From positions 1,238,815 to 1,302,814 of the forward strand of contig NZ_JWIC01000007.1 of NCBI RefSeq assembly GCF_000814765.1: a DNA stretch of 64,000 nucleotides. Reading direction: 5' to 3'. Below the pieces are notes generated by a model. That model was not told where the DNA came from and did no database searches. It saw nothing but the letters and a program-made list of their open reading frames with translations. Source of the DNA: Pseudoalteromonas luteoviolacea. Lineage in GTDB: Bacteria; Pseudomonadota; Gammaproteobacteria; Enterobacterales; Alteromonadaceae. The position numbers and the translations under genes are program-made. Below, one piece after another: positions 34,577-43,397 of the stretch. Each line of letters opens with the position of its first letter. Position 1 is the stretch's first letter.

Positions 34577-35362
34577 ATGCGTCTGTTAGCGCTTTTAATT
34601 GTATTATTGTGGTCTTCATCATCATATGCTACAACCTTTATCACTTTGTGCTACGAAGACAAAAATATCCCTCCCTTTTTTCTTGGTAGTGGGTTTGAAG
34701 TACCGAGTCATCGACCAGGTGCCACGATAGAGATTTTACGAGGGCTTGAGAGCAAAGTTCAAAATGTGCGTTTTAACTTTGTGCGCAAACCTTGGCGAAG
34801 GTGCCTACATGATATCCAAAAAAATAAAGTAGATGCTGTCGTCGCTTCGTATCGCTCTGAAAGAGCATCCTTTCTCAATTTTCCGATAAATGCCCAAGGT
34901 GACGTTGACGAAAGTCTCGCTATAAGCATGTTGGGAACGTGTTTGGTCGGGCAGCAAGGCCTTGCTCAAGACGTGGCGAATAATAACTATCCGATCAGTT
35001 TGGCTGTACCTCGTGGGTATGCTGTCTTACACGCTTTGCATCAGGATTTGTATCGTGTCATTCAAACTGATTCACAAGATGATGCTTATCAGCTTGTGTT
35101 GAAAGGATTAGTTGATGGGGCGTTAGGGTTATGCCAAGTTTATAACGAGCAAGTGTCTGGCTTTCCATATAGCGACGCACTTGAACCTGTATTCCCTCCT
35201 ATTGATATTAGTTATGGATATTTGGCTTTGTCGAAGGCGTTTTTACTGCAAAGTCCTGATGTTGCCCAGACACTTTGGCAAGAGTTAGGAGTAATGCCAT
35301 TGCATGAGTACTATTTAGATTATGTCAACAACCCGGTTAATCATAAAATTCCAAGATATTGA
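34577..35362 (+). CDS. periplasmic substrate-binding-like protein (bacterial SBP family 3 type)
   Basis: 261 residues from the ATG at 34577 with a signal peptide (MRLLALLIVLLWSSSSYA). The mature part resembles extracellular amino-acid-binding proteins: ITLCYEDKNIPPFF at the start, GATIEILRGLESKV, then KVDAVVASYRSERASFLNFP and VLKGLVDGALGLCQ. No permease or ATPase gene is nearby, so it may be an orphan sensor rather than part of a transporter. Such orphans are common in this group of marine bacteria. The ligand is unknown. Confidence 0.7.
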   Translation: MRLLALLIVLLWSSSSYATTFITLCYEDKNIPPFFLGSGFEVPSHRPGATIEILRGLESKVQNVRFNFVRKPWRRCLHDIQKNKVDAVVASYRSERASFLNFPINAQGDVDESLAISMLGTCLVGQQGLAQDVANNNYPISLAVPRGYAVLHALHQDLYRVIQTDSQDDAYQLVLKGLVDGALGLCQVYNEQVSGFPYSDALEPVFPPIDISYGYLALSKAFLLQSPDVAQTLWQELGVMPLHEYYLDYVNNPVNHKIPRY

Positions 35363-35425
35363 TTATGGTCAGAATAGGTAAGTTTCTGTAGACTTACGCA
35401 CACTCGAAACTTTCATTTTACACCT

Positions 35426-36007
35426 ATGGCACAACTTTATTTCTATTACTCAGCAATGAATGCGGGTAAATCTACGACTTTATTGCAATCGGCATTTAAT
35501 TACCGTGAGCGAGGCATGACGCCTTTTATTCTAACGGCTGCCATAGACAATCGTTCAGGTGTTGGCAAAGTTGCATCTCGAATTGGTCTAGAAGCTGATG
35601 CAAGTACATTTGAGCCGACGACGAATGTATTTGAGCTTGTAAATAATGAACACCAAATGCAAAAATTAGATTGTATCTTGGTGGACGAAAGCCAGTTTTT
35701 ATCTAAAGAGCAAGTTTCTGAATTAACCGATGTTGTTGACTCTTTAGGTATCCCGGTACTGTGTTATGGGTTGAGAACAGATTTTAGAGGTGAGTTATTT
35801 GAAGGGGCTCAATATTTATTGGCTTGGGCAGATAAGCTAATAGAACTAAAAACAGTATGTCACTGTGGTCGAAAGGCGAACCACGTATTGCGTTTAGATG
35901 AGCAGGGTAATGCTATTGCTGACGGCGATCAGGTCGAAATTGGCGGTAATGATCGCTACGTCTCGGTTTGTAGAAAGCATTATAAAACAGAACTTAATAG
36001 GTTGTAA
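35426..36007 (+). CDS. tdk: thymidine kinase
   Basis: 193 residues, the type II (E. coli-like) size. The ATP P-loop is YSAMNAGKSTTLL near residue 8-20, the Walker B-like DESQF follows near residue 88, and the zinc site uses Cys pairs in TVCHCGRK and VCRKHY near the C-terminus. It phosphorylates thymidine to dTMP in the salvage pathway. It is preceded by a 63-bp gap and appears to be an independent gene. Confidence 0.95.
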   Translation: MAQLYFYYSAMNAGKSTTLLQSAFNYRERGMTPFILTAAIDNRSGVGKVASRIGLEADASTFEPTTNVFELVNNEHQMQKLDCILVDESQFLSKEQVSELTDVVDSLGIPVLCYGLRTDFRGELFEGAQYLLAWADKLIELKTVCHCGRKANHVLRLDEQGNAIADGDQVEIGGNDRYVSVCRKHYKTELNRL

Positions 36008-36059
36008 TTTTAACTTTTTTTGCCATGCTTAAGGCTATCAATACAGACAATTGGTAGCC

Positions 36060-37400
36060 ATGCCTAACTCAACTTTTTCTTTTCTTGCAAGCGAGTCTGC
36101 GCAAACAACTCAGACATCTCAGCTTCCTCCATGGAAAGTACTCGTCGTCGACGATGAGCCTGAAATACATGATGTGACGATCATGGCTTTATCAAAATTT
36201 ACCTACGAAGGCAGAGAGCTGTCATTTTTACATGCATACTCTAAAGCTGAAGCAATGAAGCATATGCAATCTGATCCTGAAATATGTGTTGTTCTACTCG
36301 ATGTAATTATGGAAACAGACAACGCGGGCCTTGAATGTGTTCGCCAAATTAGGCAAGAGCTTAATAATCATGATGTGCGCATTATTTTGAGAACAGGGCA
36401 ACCCAGTACGATTCCAGAACACGAAGTGATGCTCAAATATGATATTAATGACTACAAAAATAAAGTAGATCTGACAAAGTCCCGTTTATATATCACGATG
36501 ACAAGCGCCTTGCGGGCTTTTCGTGATATCAAAAAGCAATCAGAATTAGCGCGTGAATTAAAAGAGCTAAATGAAACTCTAGAAGAAAAGGTAGAGAAGC
36601 GAACGGCTGAACTGGTTGCGTCTAACCGTTCTCTTAGAGAAGCGAAAGACAAGATTATTAGACAGCAGGCAACATTAGTACAATCTGAAAAAATGGCGTC
36701 TGTAGGCTATTTAGCCGCAGGTATGGCTCACGAGATCAATAACCCACTGGGAGCATTGAAATGTAACTTTGCGGTTTTAAAGGATTATATTGATTCTTTA
36801 TTCGAAAAAGTTGAGGGCTTTGGAGAAAATCAGCTAGTCAGTGACTTTACTGATATAGGTGAATTGCTCGAAGACAATGCAATTGATTTAAATAGAATTG
36901 AACGCATAGTTGCGGCGCTGTCGGTGTTTAATGGTGTATCTGATGAACAGCCTAGGGAATATGATTTAAATGAGATACTCACGACGTTTTGTAGTGAGAT
37001 AACCGACCAAAAGATATATGAAAGCACTCATGATAAAAGTGTTCAGGTTATGTGTTGTAGAGAGCAGCTGCTGAAAGTTTTTGAAGCTTTATACCTCAAC
37101 GCAAAAGAGTCGGGATCGGAGATAAGTGATGTCAAAATAACAGCCAGCAAAAATGCAGGGATTGTACGTATTGTGTTCGAAGACACAGGCTGCGGGATCG
37201 AGCCAGATAAACTAACACGAATATTTGACCCTTTTTACACCACTAAGCCTGTTGGCTCCAATGTTGGCTTGGGGCTGACGATTGCCTTAATGATGGCTAA
37301 AAACCAAGGAGGGGATATTATTGTGGCGTCAAAGCTTGGTATTGGCAGCCAGTTTGAAATTCAACTTCCTGCCGCTGAAGTTGATTCGTCTTTTGACTAA
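36060..37400 (+). CDS. soluble receiver-histidine kinase protein
   Basis: 446 residues from the ATG at 36060; a TTG at 36051 is possible. The order is reversed compared with classical hybrids: an N-terminal receiver (LVVDDEPEIHD, Asp81 in VVLLDVIM, Lys in DYKNKVDL) leads through a coiled coil to HisKA (LAAGMAHEINNPLG, His224) and HATPase (DTGCGI, VGLGLTIAL). There are no membrane segments, so it works in the cytoplasm, receiving phosphate from another kinase. The next gene is another soluble kinase about 107 bp downstream, a possible partner. Confidence 0.85.
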   Translation: MPNSTFSFLASESAQTTQTSQLPPWKVLVVDDEPEIHDVTIMALSKFTYEGRELSFLHAYSKAEAMKHMQSDPEICVVLLDVIMETDNAGLECVRQIRQELNNHDVRIILRTGQPSTIPEHEVMLKYDINDYKNKVDLTKSRLYITMTSALRAFRDIKKQSELARELKELNETLEEKVEKRTAELVASNRSLREAKDKIIRQQATLVQSEKMASVGYLAAGMAHEINNPLGALKCNFAVLKDYIDSLFEKVEGFGENQLVSDFTDIGELLEDNAIDLNRIERIVAALSVFNGVSDEQPREYDLNEILTTFCSEITDQKIYESTHDKSVQVMCCREQLLKVFEALYLNAKESGSEISDVKITASKNAGIVRIVFEDTGCGIEPDKLTRIFDPFYTTKPVGSNVGLGLTIALMMAKNQGGDIIVASKLGIGSQFEIQLPAAEVDSSFD

Positions 37401-37507
37401 GTGCTGGGGAATAAGCACAACCTGCTTAATTCAAATAATCAGGGTTTACTCCTATATTTATTCCAATTGGTGAAATAATTTTAGACTGAAGCGCATATGG
37501 AGCTGCT

Positions 37508-39934
37508 ATGTCTCGGACAAGATGTGCAAATTTAGAGAATGAACTGAAAAGATTACGATCTGAGCTTGAGCAAGTTACCTTTGAACGAGATAAATACAAA
37601 AAGCTATTCGATGTGTCCGGTGATGCGCTTTCTATTGTTGATCTTCAGTCTGGGACATTCGTTGAGTGCAATACTGCGGCGATTGAAATGCATGGGATCA
37701 ATAGTAAGGAAGCGTTTTTGCAACTGACTCCTGCTGACATCTCACCAAAGCATCAGCCATGTGGTCAATCATCTGAACAGTTAGCGAAGCAATATATTGA
37801 GAAAACGCAGCAGGAGGGAGCTCAGCTATTCCAATGGACCCATTGCCGCCCCGATGGTTCGACTTTTCCTTGTTTAGTATCTTTAACATCCGTGCAATTT
37901 CACGGTGAGGAACTTATTCTCGCAATCGGAAGAGACATCACAGAAATAGTGCAAGCCCAACAAAAACTTGATGAAGCGCATTCGGATATTAAGCACTATC
38001 AGAAGGCATATCAGAGAGAGAAAGAAAAATTTGAGCACTTTGTTAATTTGGCACCCGTCGGCATTGCCATTAATTTTATGCAAGATGGTAGCTTTGATTA
38101 TGTCAATCAGGAGTTCGGTAACATTACGGGGTATTCTGTCGAAGAGCTGAATCAAATGGACTATTGGCAATTGACGCCGAAAAAATATGAACAGCAGGAG
38201 TATAAACAGCTTGAAGACTTGAAAATGAGAGGGCGATATGGACCTTATGCAAAGGAGTATATTCATAAATCTGGCAAGGTATTTCCAGTCTTATTATCAG
38301 GTATCAAAATTACAGATAGCGATGAAATAGATTTTATCTGGTCTGTGGTTCAAGACACTACGCGCCAAAAGGAAGTCGAAGCACAAATTCAGAAAGCGAA
38401 AGATGAAGCCGATTCTTTTGCTATTAGGATGCAGCTTGCGAATGACTCAGCTGAGATTGGCGTTTGGGAATGGGATTTAATTTCCAATGAGCTTATTTGG
38501 GATGATTGGATGTTTAAGCTATATGGTGTAACGGCAGGGCAGTTTTCTGGTGTGTATGAAGCTTGGGAAAATAGTGTACACCCTGATGATCTCGAATTTG
38601 TACGTTCTAAACTGGCTTCAGCTGTACAAGGTGAAGGCGTTTATGATCCGGAGTTTAGAGTTGTGCACCCAAATGGTGATATAAGGACTATGAAAGCCAG
38701 TGCCGAAATCATTAAAGATAAATTGGGTGTGCCAATTAAAGTCATTGGTGTAAATTATGATGTAACAGACAAGGTTGCCGTTATTGAGAAACTTGCTGCA
38801 GCTAAGCTAGCTGCAGAAAATTCAGTGAAAGCTAAAAGCGATTTTTTGGCAAACATGAGTCATGAAATCCGAACACCTATGAATGCTATTTTAGGTGGGC
38901 TTCAGTTATTGCAAAGTGCAGAGTTGGACTCAGATAACAGAAAGACGCTGGCTAACGCCGCTTTTTCAGCTCAAAGTTTGCTTACAATTATCAATGATAT
39001 TTTGGATTACTCAAAAATAGAATCCAATAAACTTGAGCTTGAGAATGCGCCCATTTCATTTGCGGATATATTGGATTCTGTAAAATACGATTTAGATGCA
39101 TTGATCAGTAATAAAGGGCTCGAGTTTGCCATCATTATTGATAAGCAATTTAAGGACCAGTGGCTTGGGGATTTGGTTAGAGTCAAACAGATATTACTGA
39201 ACCTTGCTTCAAATGCCGTAAAGTTTACGGAGAGTGGATCTGTAAACATACACTTAGCTGAAACGGTACTGAATGAAAAAGCAGCTGTGATTGTTGAGGT
39301 TTGTGATACTGGTATTGGCATGAACGCGGAGGCTCAAAATTGTATCTTTGATCGCTTTGCGCAAGCGGATACGTCAACAACCAGAAAGTATGGCGGTACA
39401 GGGCTTGGTATGTCCATTACAGCGAGTTTAGTTAAGCTTATGCAAGGCAGTATTGAACTCAGCAGCGAGCAAGGAAAAGGCACACATATCCGCGTTATCT
39501 TACCAATTGATAAAAATACTCAAGCGTCGAGAACACCCCCTAAGAAATCATTATCTCCCCCAGACTTAGCGGGTAAAAAAATACTCATTGCAGAAGATAA
39601 CAAAATAAATCAGATGCTTGTTGAAATGATGTTAAAAGATACACAAGCAGAATTAATGGTGGTTGAAAATGGCATCTTGGCGGTTGATGCTTGTCGCTCT
39701 CGCCAATTCGACTTGGTTTTAATGGACATTCATATGCCTGAAATGGATGGCATTGAAGCACAGCAAGTAATAAATGCACACCAACCTAACTTACCCGTAA
39801 TCGCCCTTACCGCTAACGTCATGTCGAGTGATGTCCGACGGTATTTGTCTCAAGGGTTTGTTTCCCACATCGGCAAGCCAATTGATATGCGAGCGTTGTT
39901 TGGTGTTTTAAACAAATTTTGCTCGAGATTATAA
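37508..39934 (+). CDS. soluble PAS-PAS-PAS hybrid histidine kinase
   Basis: 808 residues without membrane segments. A short coiled coil leads to three PAS domains (about 35-155, 178-300 and 310-430; the third is PAS_3-like, IGVWEWDLISNELIWDD). HisKA carries His452 (SHEIRTPMNAILG), HATPase has DTGIGM and GGTGLGMSI, and the receiver carries Asp740 (LVLMDIHMP) with the Lys of IGKPI. The ATG has GGAG close upstream. PAS domains may bind haem, flavin or small ligands; no diagnostic residues were identified. It lies close after the receiver-kinase gene. Confidence 0.87.
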   Translation: MSRTRCANLENELKRLRSELEQVTFERDKYKKLFDVSGDALSIVDLQSGTFVECNTAAIEMHGINSKEAFLQLTPADISPKHQPCGQSSEQLAKQYIEKTQQEGAQLFQWTHCRPDGSTFPCLVSLTSVQFHGEELILAIGRDITEIVQAQQKLDEAHSDIKHYQKAYQREKEKFEHFVNLAPVGIAINFMQDGSFDYVNQEFGNITGYSVEELNQMDYWQLTPKKYEQQEYKQLEDLKMRGRYGPYAKEYIHKSGKVFPVLLSGIKITDSDEIDFIWSVVQDTTRQKEVEAQIQKAKDEADSFAIRMQLANDSAEIGVWEWDLISNELIWDDWMFKLYGVTAGQFSGVYEAWENSVHPDDLEFVRSKLASAVQGEGVYDPEFRVVHPNGDIRTMKASAEIIKDKLGVPIKVIGVNYDVTDKVAVIEKLAAAKLAAENSVKAKSDFLANMSHEIRTPMNAILGGLQLLQSAELDSDNRKTLANAAFSAQSLLTIINDILDYSKIESNKLELENAPISFADILDSVKYDLDALISNKGLEFAIIIDKQFKDQWLGDLVRVKQILLNLASNAVKFTESGSVNIHLAETVLNEKAAVIVEVCDTGIGMNAEAQNCIFDRFAQADTSTTRKYGGTGLGMSITASLVKLMQGSIELSSEQGKGTHIRVILPIDKNTQASRTPPKKSLSPPDLAGKKILIAEDNKINQMLVEMMLKDTQAELMVVENGILAVDACRSRQFDLVLMDIHMPEMDGIEAQQVINAHQPNLPVIALTANVMSSDVRRYLSQGFVSHIGKPIDMRALFGVLNKFCSRL

Positions 39935-39959
39935 GGGAGATGAAAAGTGGGGCAGTTAA

Positions 39960-40826
39960 TTAAAACTGCCATGCGATAAAGCGGCTTTGTTTGTTACCCT
40001 GAAGCATTTTTATGACTTTATGACGTTTGACATTGTGTTGTTTTAAACACTTTGTTAGCGCAGGTAAATTATCTTTTTTAGACACTAAACTCGTGAACCA
40101 GCCTACTTGTTTACCAAACTGCGCGCTCTCTTTTATCATACTCGTTATGAATGATAGCTCGCCGCCTTCACACCAAAGCTCTGGTGCATGACCGCCAAAA
40201 TTGAGTTGTTTGGCTGTTTTGCTGATACCTAAATTTTTCCACTTTCTCTGTGTACCCTGCTGCGCTTCTTTTTCACTAGCATGAAATGGGGGGTTACACA
40301 TTGTGATATCGAAATAGCTGTCTTTTGTGATGATACCTTTAAATATCGCATTGCTATCGGTTTGTTGCTTTATTTTTACTGGAAGCTTGTTTGCTTTTGC
40401 TATATTGTCAGCCACTTTCACCGCAATAGGGTTTATATCACTGCCAATAAACTGCCATTTATACTCTGCACTGCCAAGTATTGGGTAAATGAGATTGGCG
40501 CCTGTTCCGATATCCAAGCACTTTATTTTTTTTCCTGTAGGTATGATGCCGTCATTGTCCTCTGCAAGCAAGTCGGCTAGAGCATGGATATAGTCTGCCC
40601 TTCCAGGAATAGGTGGACATAAAAACTGTTGCGGCAGATCCCAAAATTTAATCCCGTAATGCCTAAACAACAAAGCTTTATTAAGTAATAGCACTGCACG
40701 AGCATCAGAGAAGTCAATGGTACTTTGATGATTTGGTTTGTCGATTATGAACTGAGTCAATTCCGGGGTGGCCTCTGATAAGTCTGACAGATCATAGCCG
40801 TTGGCATGTTTGTTTCTAGGGTGCAT
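39960..40826 (-). CDS. rlmF: 23S rRNA (adenine1618-N6)-methyltransferase
   Basis: 288 residues. The N-terminus MHPRNKHANGYDLSDL, the SAM-binding stretch CLDIGTGANLIYP, GSDINPIAVKVA and the N6-adenine motif NPPFHAS are those of RlmF/YbiN. It methylates A1618 of 23S rRNA. It converges on the kinase gene with a gap of only 25 bp and is divergent from the hydrolase gene. The ATG at 40826 fits the conserved N-terminus. Confidence 0.93.
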   Translation of the reverse strand: MHPRNKHANGYDLSDLSEATPELTQFIIDKPNHQSTIDFSDARAVLLLNKALLFRHYGIKFWDLPQQFLCPPIPGRADYIHALADLLAEDNDGIIPTGKKIKCLDIGTGANLIYPILGSAEYKWQFIGSDINPIAVKVADNIAKANKLPVKIKQQTDSNAIFKGIITKDSYFDITMCNPPFHASEKEAQQGTQRKWKNLGISKTAKQLNFGGHAPELWCEGGELSFITSMIKESAQFGKQVGWFTSLVSKKDNLPALTKCLKQHNVKRHKVIKMLQGNKQSRFIAWQF

Positions 40827-40923
40827 GATTGAAAATGTATATCACAAAATTACTGCCTGAAATTATACCTTATTTTCAATGTCTCCACTAATGGGTTTAC
40901 TTTTAAATATATCTACTGGTACG

Positions 40924-41853
40924 ATGAGTAAAAAGTATGGATATATCATGATAAAACAAGAATCAATACAAGTACCTTTATCACAGGGCAATGCGTCATT
41001 ACACCTTAGATATATTCATAACCCAGATAAACAAGGACCTATTGTTTTATGTCTTCATGGTGCAATTGAAAATGGTAAAATTTTCTACACTCACTCCAAT
41101 AAAGGTTTTGCGCCTTATTTAGCAAAGCAGGGGTATAGATGTTTTGTTTTGGATTTACGGGGACGAGGTGATAGCGAGCCTGCTATAGACAAAAATCATG
41201 ATTATGGACAAACAGAGTCCATCTTAGAGGATATACCAACAGCATTAGATTTTATTTCTTCACGATTAGGTAGAAGGCCTGAATATTGGGTTGCGCACTC
41301 TTGGGGTGGGGTGATTATGAATAGTGTGTTTGCCCGCTTTCCAAGTGAAATTGAGCATGTGCGTGCGTGTGCCTACTTTGGTTCTAAACGAAGTTTATAT
41401 AACAACCATCCAGAGAAGTTATTAAAAGCCAATATACTATGGTATTGGTTGGCTTACTATTATACCAAAAAGTATGGTTTTTTACCTGCCAAAAAACTGC
41501 GGTGGGGATCTGATAGTGAGACTGCTAAATCACATAGGCAAAGTGCGCAATGGGCTCAGATAAGCCCTTGGGTTGATAGTGACGATGCTTTTGATTATGG
41601 CGCTGCTTTAGAGAACATCACATTGCCGCCAACGCTGCATATTGCAGGCGTGAGTGACAAAGCGTTGGCTCAGCCGATCGACATTACAATGTTTATGAAG
41701 GAGTCAGGTATCGGGATCCAAGAACTCAAAATTTATGGTAAAAAATATGGCCATAAACATAATTACGGTCATATTGATATGTTAACTCACCCCAATGCCA
41801 TCAACGACCAGTTTCAAGATGTACTATATTGGTTTGACTATTATAAGGGGTGA
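40924..41853 (+). CDS. alpha/beta hydrolase
   Basis: About 309 residues. The oxyanion region is LCLHGAIENG, the strand-turn DLRGRGDSEP follows, the nucleophile is the Ser of AHSWGG, and the His is in the C-terminal GHIDML. These fit a serine hydrolase of the lipase/esterase fold; the acid is probably the Asp of GVSDKALAQ. The start is uncertain: ATG codons at 40879, 40924 and 40948 are all in frame and none has a good ribosome site. The substrate is unknown. It converges on the sulfotransferase gene with a 15-bp gap. Confidence 0.8.
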   Translation: MSKKYGYIMIKQESIQVPLSQGNASLHLRYIHNPDKQGPIVLCLHGAIENGKIFYTHSNKGFAPYLAKQGYRCFVLDLRGRGDSEPAIDKNHDYGQTESILEDIPTALDFISSRLGRRPEYWVAHSWGGVIMNSVFARFPSEIEHVRACAYFGSKRSLYNNHPEKLLKANILWYWLAYYYTKKYGFLPAKKLRWGSDSETAKSHRQSAQWAQISPWVDSDDAFDYGAALENITLPPTLHIAGVSDKALAQPIDITMFMKESGIGIQELKIYGKKYGHKHNYGHIDMLTHPNAINDQFQDVLYWFDYYKG

Positions 41854-41868
41854 GATAAGCCTTTGTTG

Positions 41869-43308
41869 TTACGTTGGTTTGTCTAATTCTTTTTCAATTT
41901 GAGCTTCAAAAATTTGCCATCGACTCAAAGAACGAGTGTGAATAGGCTGCCTGACTTGAGTTTTACTTAACGTCGATACCTTTGCTCGGCTTTTATAAAA
42001 CTCCATACACTCTGGTTCATATTTTAAATAGATAAAATTAAGAATTTTTTGAATGGTGCGCTCAGGTTCTTCAATTAACTTTTCGTAGCTTACCTCATAT
42101 ATATTTCTTTTTATTCGGGTTGCAAAATGAGACATCACCTGTTGTTCAATGTCTGCATAGAGTTCAAATTCAGTAAGCGAGCAGAAATAAGGTTCATTCT
42201 CAGCGAAATGGTTACTATAGACAGACCATGCATTGGCTTTAAATTCACGCGTTAAATGTATTACTCGGGCATTAGGAAATAATTTGTATATTAAGCCAAC
42301 ATTTTGAAAGTTAGAGGGTAATTTATTGATCACGGCTTCTTCTTGCACGCGATGTTTTTTTATTTCATCAACATAGACGCTGCGACAGTAGTCTAACATT
42401 GATGTTGAGGGGTCATAGATACATTCAGGGAAATTACGCTCCGTACGCATTTCAAGGTAAGGGACGATTTTGTCACTCAGCACAATGCTCTCGCCAATGG
42501 TTCCAACCTGAGAGTGTTGAGTAAGGATCTGCTCTAATAGAGTAGAGCCGGTTCTTGGCAAGCCAACAATGAACACGGGAGTAAAGGTTGACTTGACCTT
42601 ATCAATTGGTTTTGAGAAGAAATCATCATCGCAGGTATCCAGTAAACGGCTGAAAAAAGGCAACATATCAGCGGTTCTAAATGTACATTGAGTGAGCTGC
42701 AATTCGTTGGCTTTTTTATAATACTCGAATGCTTCTTTGTTCTCGCCAAGTGCTTGATGGGCTGTTGCATAGGCATGGTATGCAACAATATGAAATGTGG
42801 GATGCTCGAATTTATTCTCAAACTCTTTAAGGCGCTCCATTAAAACTGGAATTTCGTCCGGGCGCGCAAGTTGCATGAGTTCAAAAATCATGAACACCGA
42901 AACACCAGAGACAGGACAGTCTAGCCCTTTTTTAAACACTTGATAGGCATTATCTATAAACCCATGGTCTAAATAGAATTGCCCAAGGTGGTAATGGATT
43001 TGTGCATTATGTCGTGCAACGCTAAGCGCGTATTCAAGCACGGTTTTTGCATCGACAGGAGACCCTACTGCGATAAAAGCATCGGCTAATGCATAGAGGG
43101 GATCAAGCATTTTAGGCAGGTGTTCGCACGCTCTTTTGAGATAATAGATGGCATTATCATATTGCTCTAAGCGCATGCATATTCGGCCAAGTCCGAATAG
43201 GGCTTTGCCATTTTTTGGGTTTTGTTTAAGCACTTGCTTAAACATAAATTCAGCTTCTCTAAGCCTATTTTCTAATAGTAATTCAGTTGCACGGTCTAAA
43301 AGTAACAT
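41869..43308 (-). CDS. TPR-sulfotransferase protein
   Basis: 479 residues. The N-terminal half is a string of tetratricopeptide repeats (AEFMFKQVLKQNPKNGKALF, YDNAIYYLKRACEHLP). The C-terminal half is a PAPS-dependent sulfotransferase domain: the 5' phosphosulfate-binding loop is VGLPRTGSTLLEQIL, and the 3' phosphate site is RVIHLTREFKANAWS. It would transfer sulfate to a hydroxyl, possibly on a protein or peptide held by the TPRs. It lies 89 bp after the large TonB receptor on the same strand, with a hairpin between. The substrate is unknown. Confidence 0.85.
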   Translation of the reverse strand: MLLLDRATELLLENRLREAEFMFKQVLKQNPKNGKALFGLGRICMRLEQYDNAIYYLKRACEHLPKMLDPLYALADAFIAVGSPVDAKTVLEYALSVARHNAQIHYHLGQFYLDHGFIDNAYQVFKKGLDCPVSGVSVFMIFELMQLARPDEIPVLMERLKEFENKFEHPTFHIVAYHAYATAHQALGENKEAFEYYKKANELQLTQCTFRTADMLPFFSRLLDTCDDDFFSKPIDKVKSTFTPVFIVGLPRTGSTLLEQILTQHSQVGTIGESIVLSDKIVPYLEMRTERNFPECIYDPSTSMLDYCRSVYVDEIKKHRVQEEAVINKLPSNFQNVGLIYKLFPNARVIHLTREFKANAWSVYSNHFAENEPYFCSLTEFELYADIEQQVMSHFATRIKRNIYEVSYEKLIEEPERTIQKILNFIYLKYEPECMEFYKSRAKVSTLSKTQVRQPIHTRSLSRWQIFEAQIEKELDKPT

Positions 43309-43341
43309 GTTCTTAAGCAGTTTATTTTAATGATAAAAATA

Positions 43342-43375
43342 AAAAGAGGAAATAGCCATCGCTAATTCCTCTTTT
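43342..43375 (-). terminator. terminator of the large TonB receptor gene
   Basis: AAAAGAGGAA at 43342-43351 pairs with TTCCTCTTTT at 43366-43375; on the minus strand a T-rich stretch follows. It lies between the receptor and the sulfotransferase gene, so read-through may be partial. Confidence 0.7.
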
Positions 43376-43397
43376 GCTTCTGGGTTACAGATAAAGT

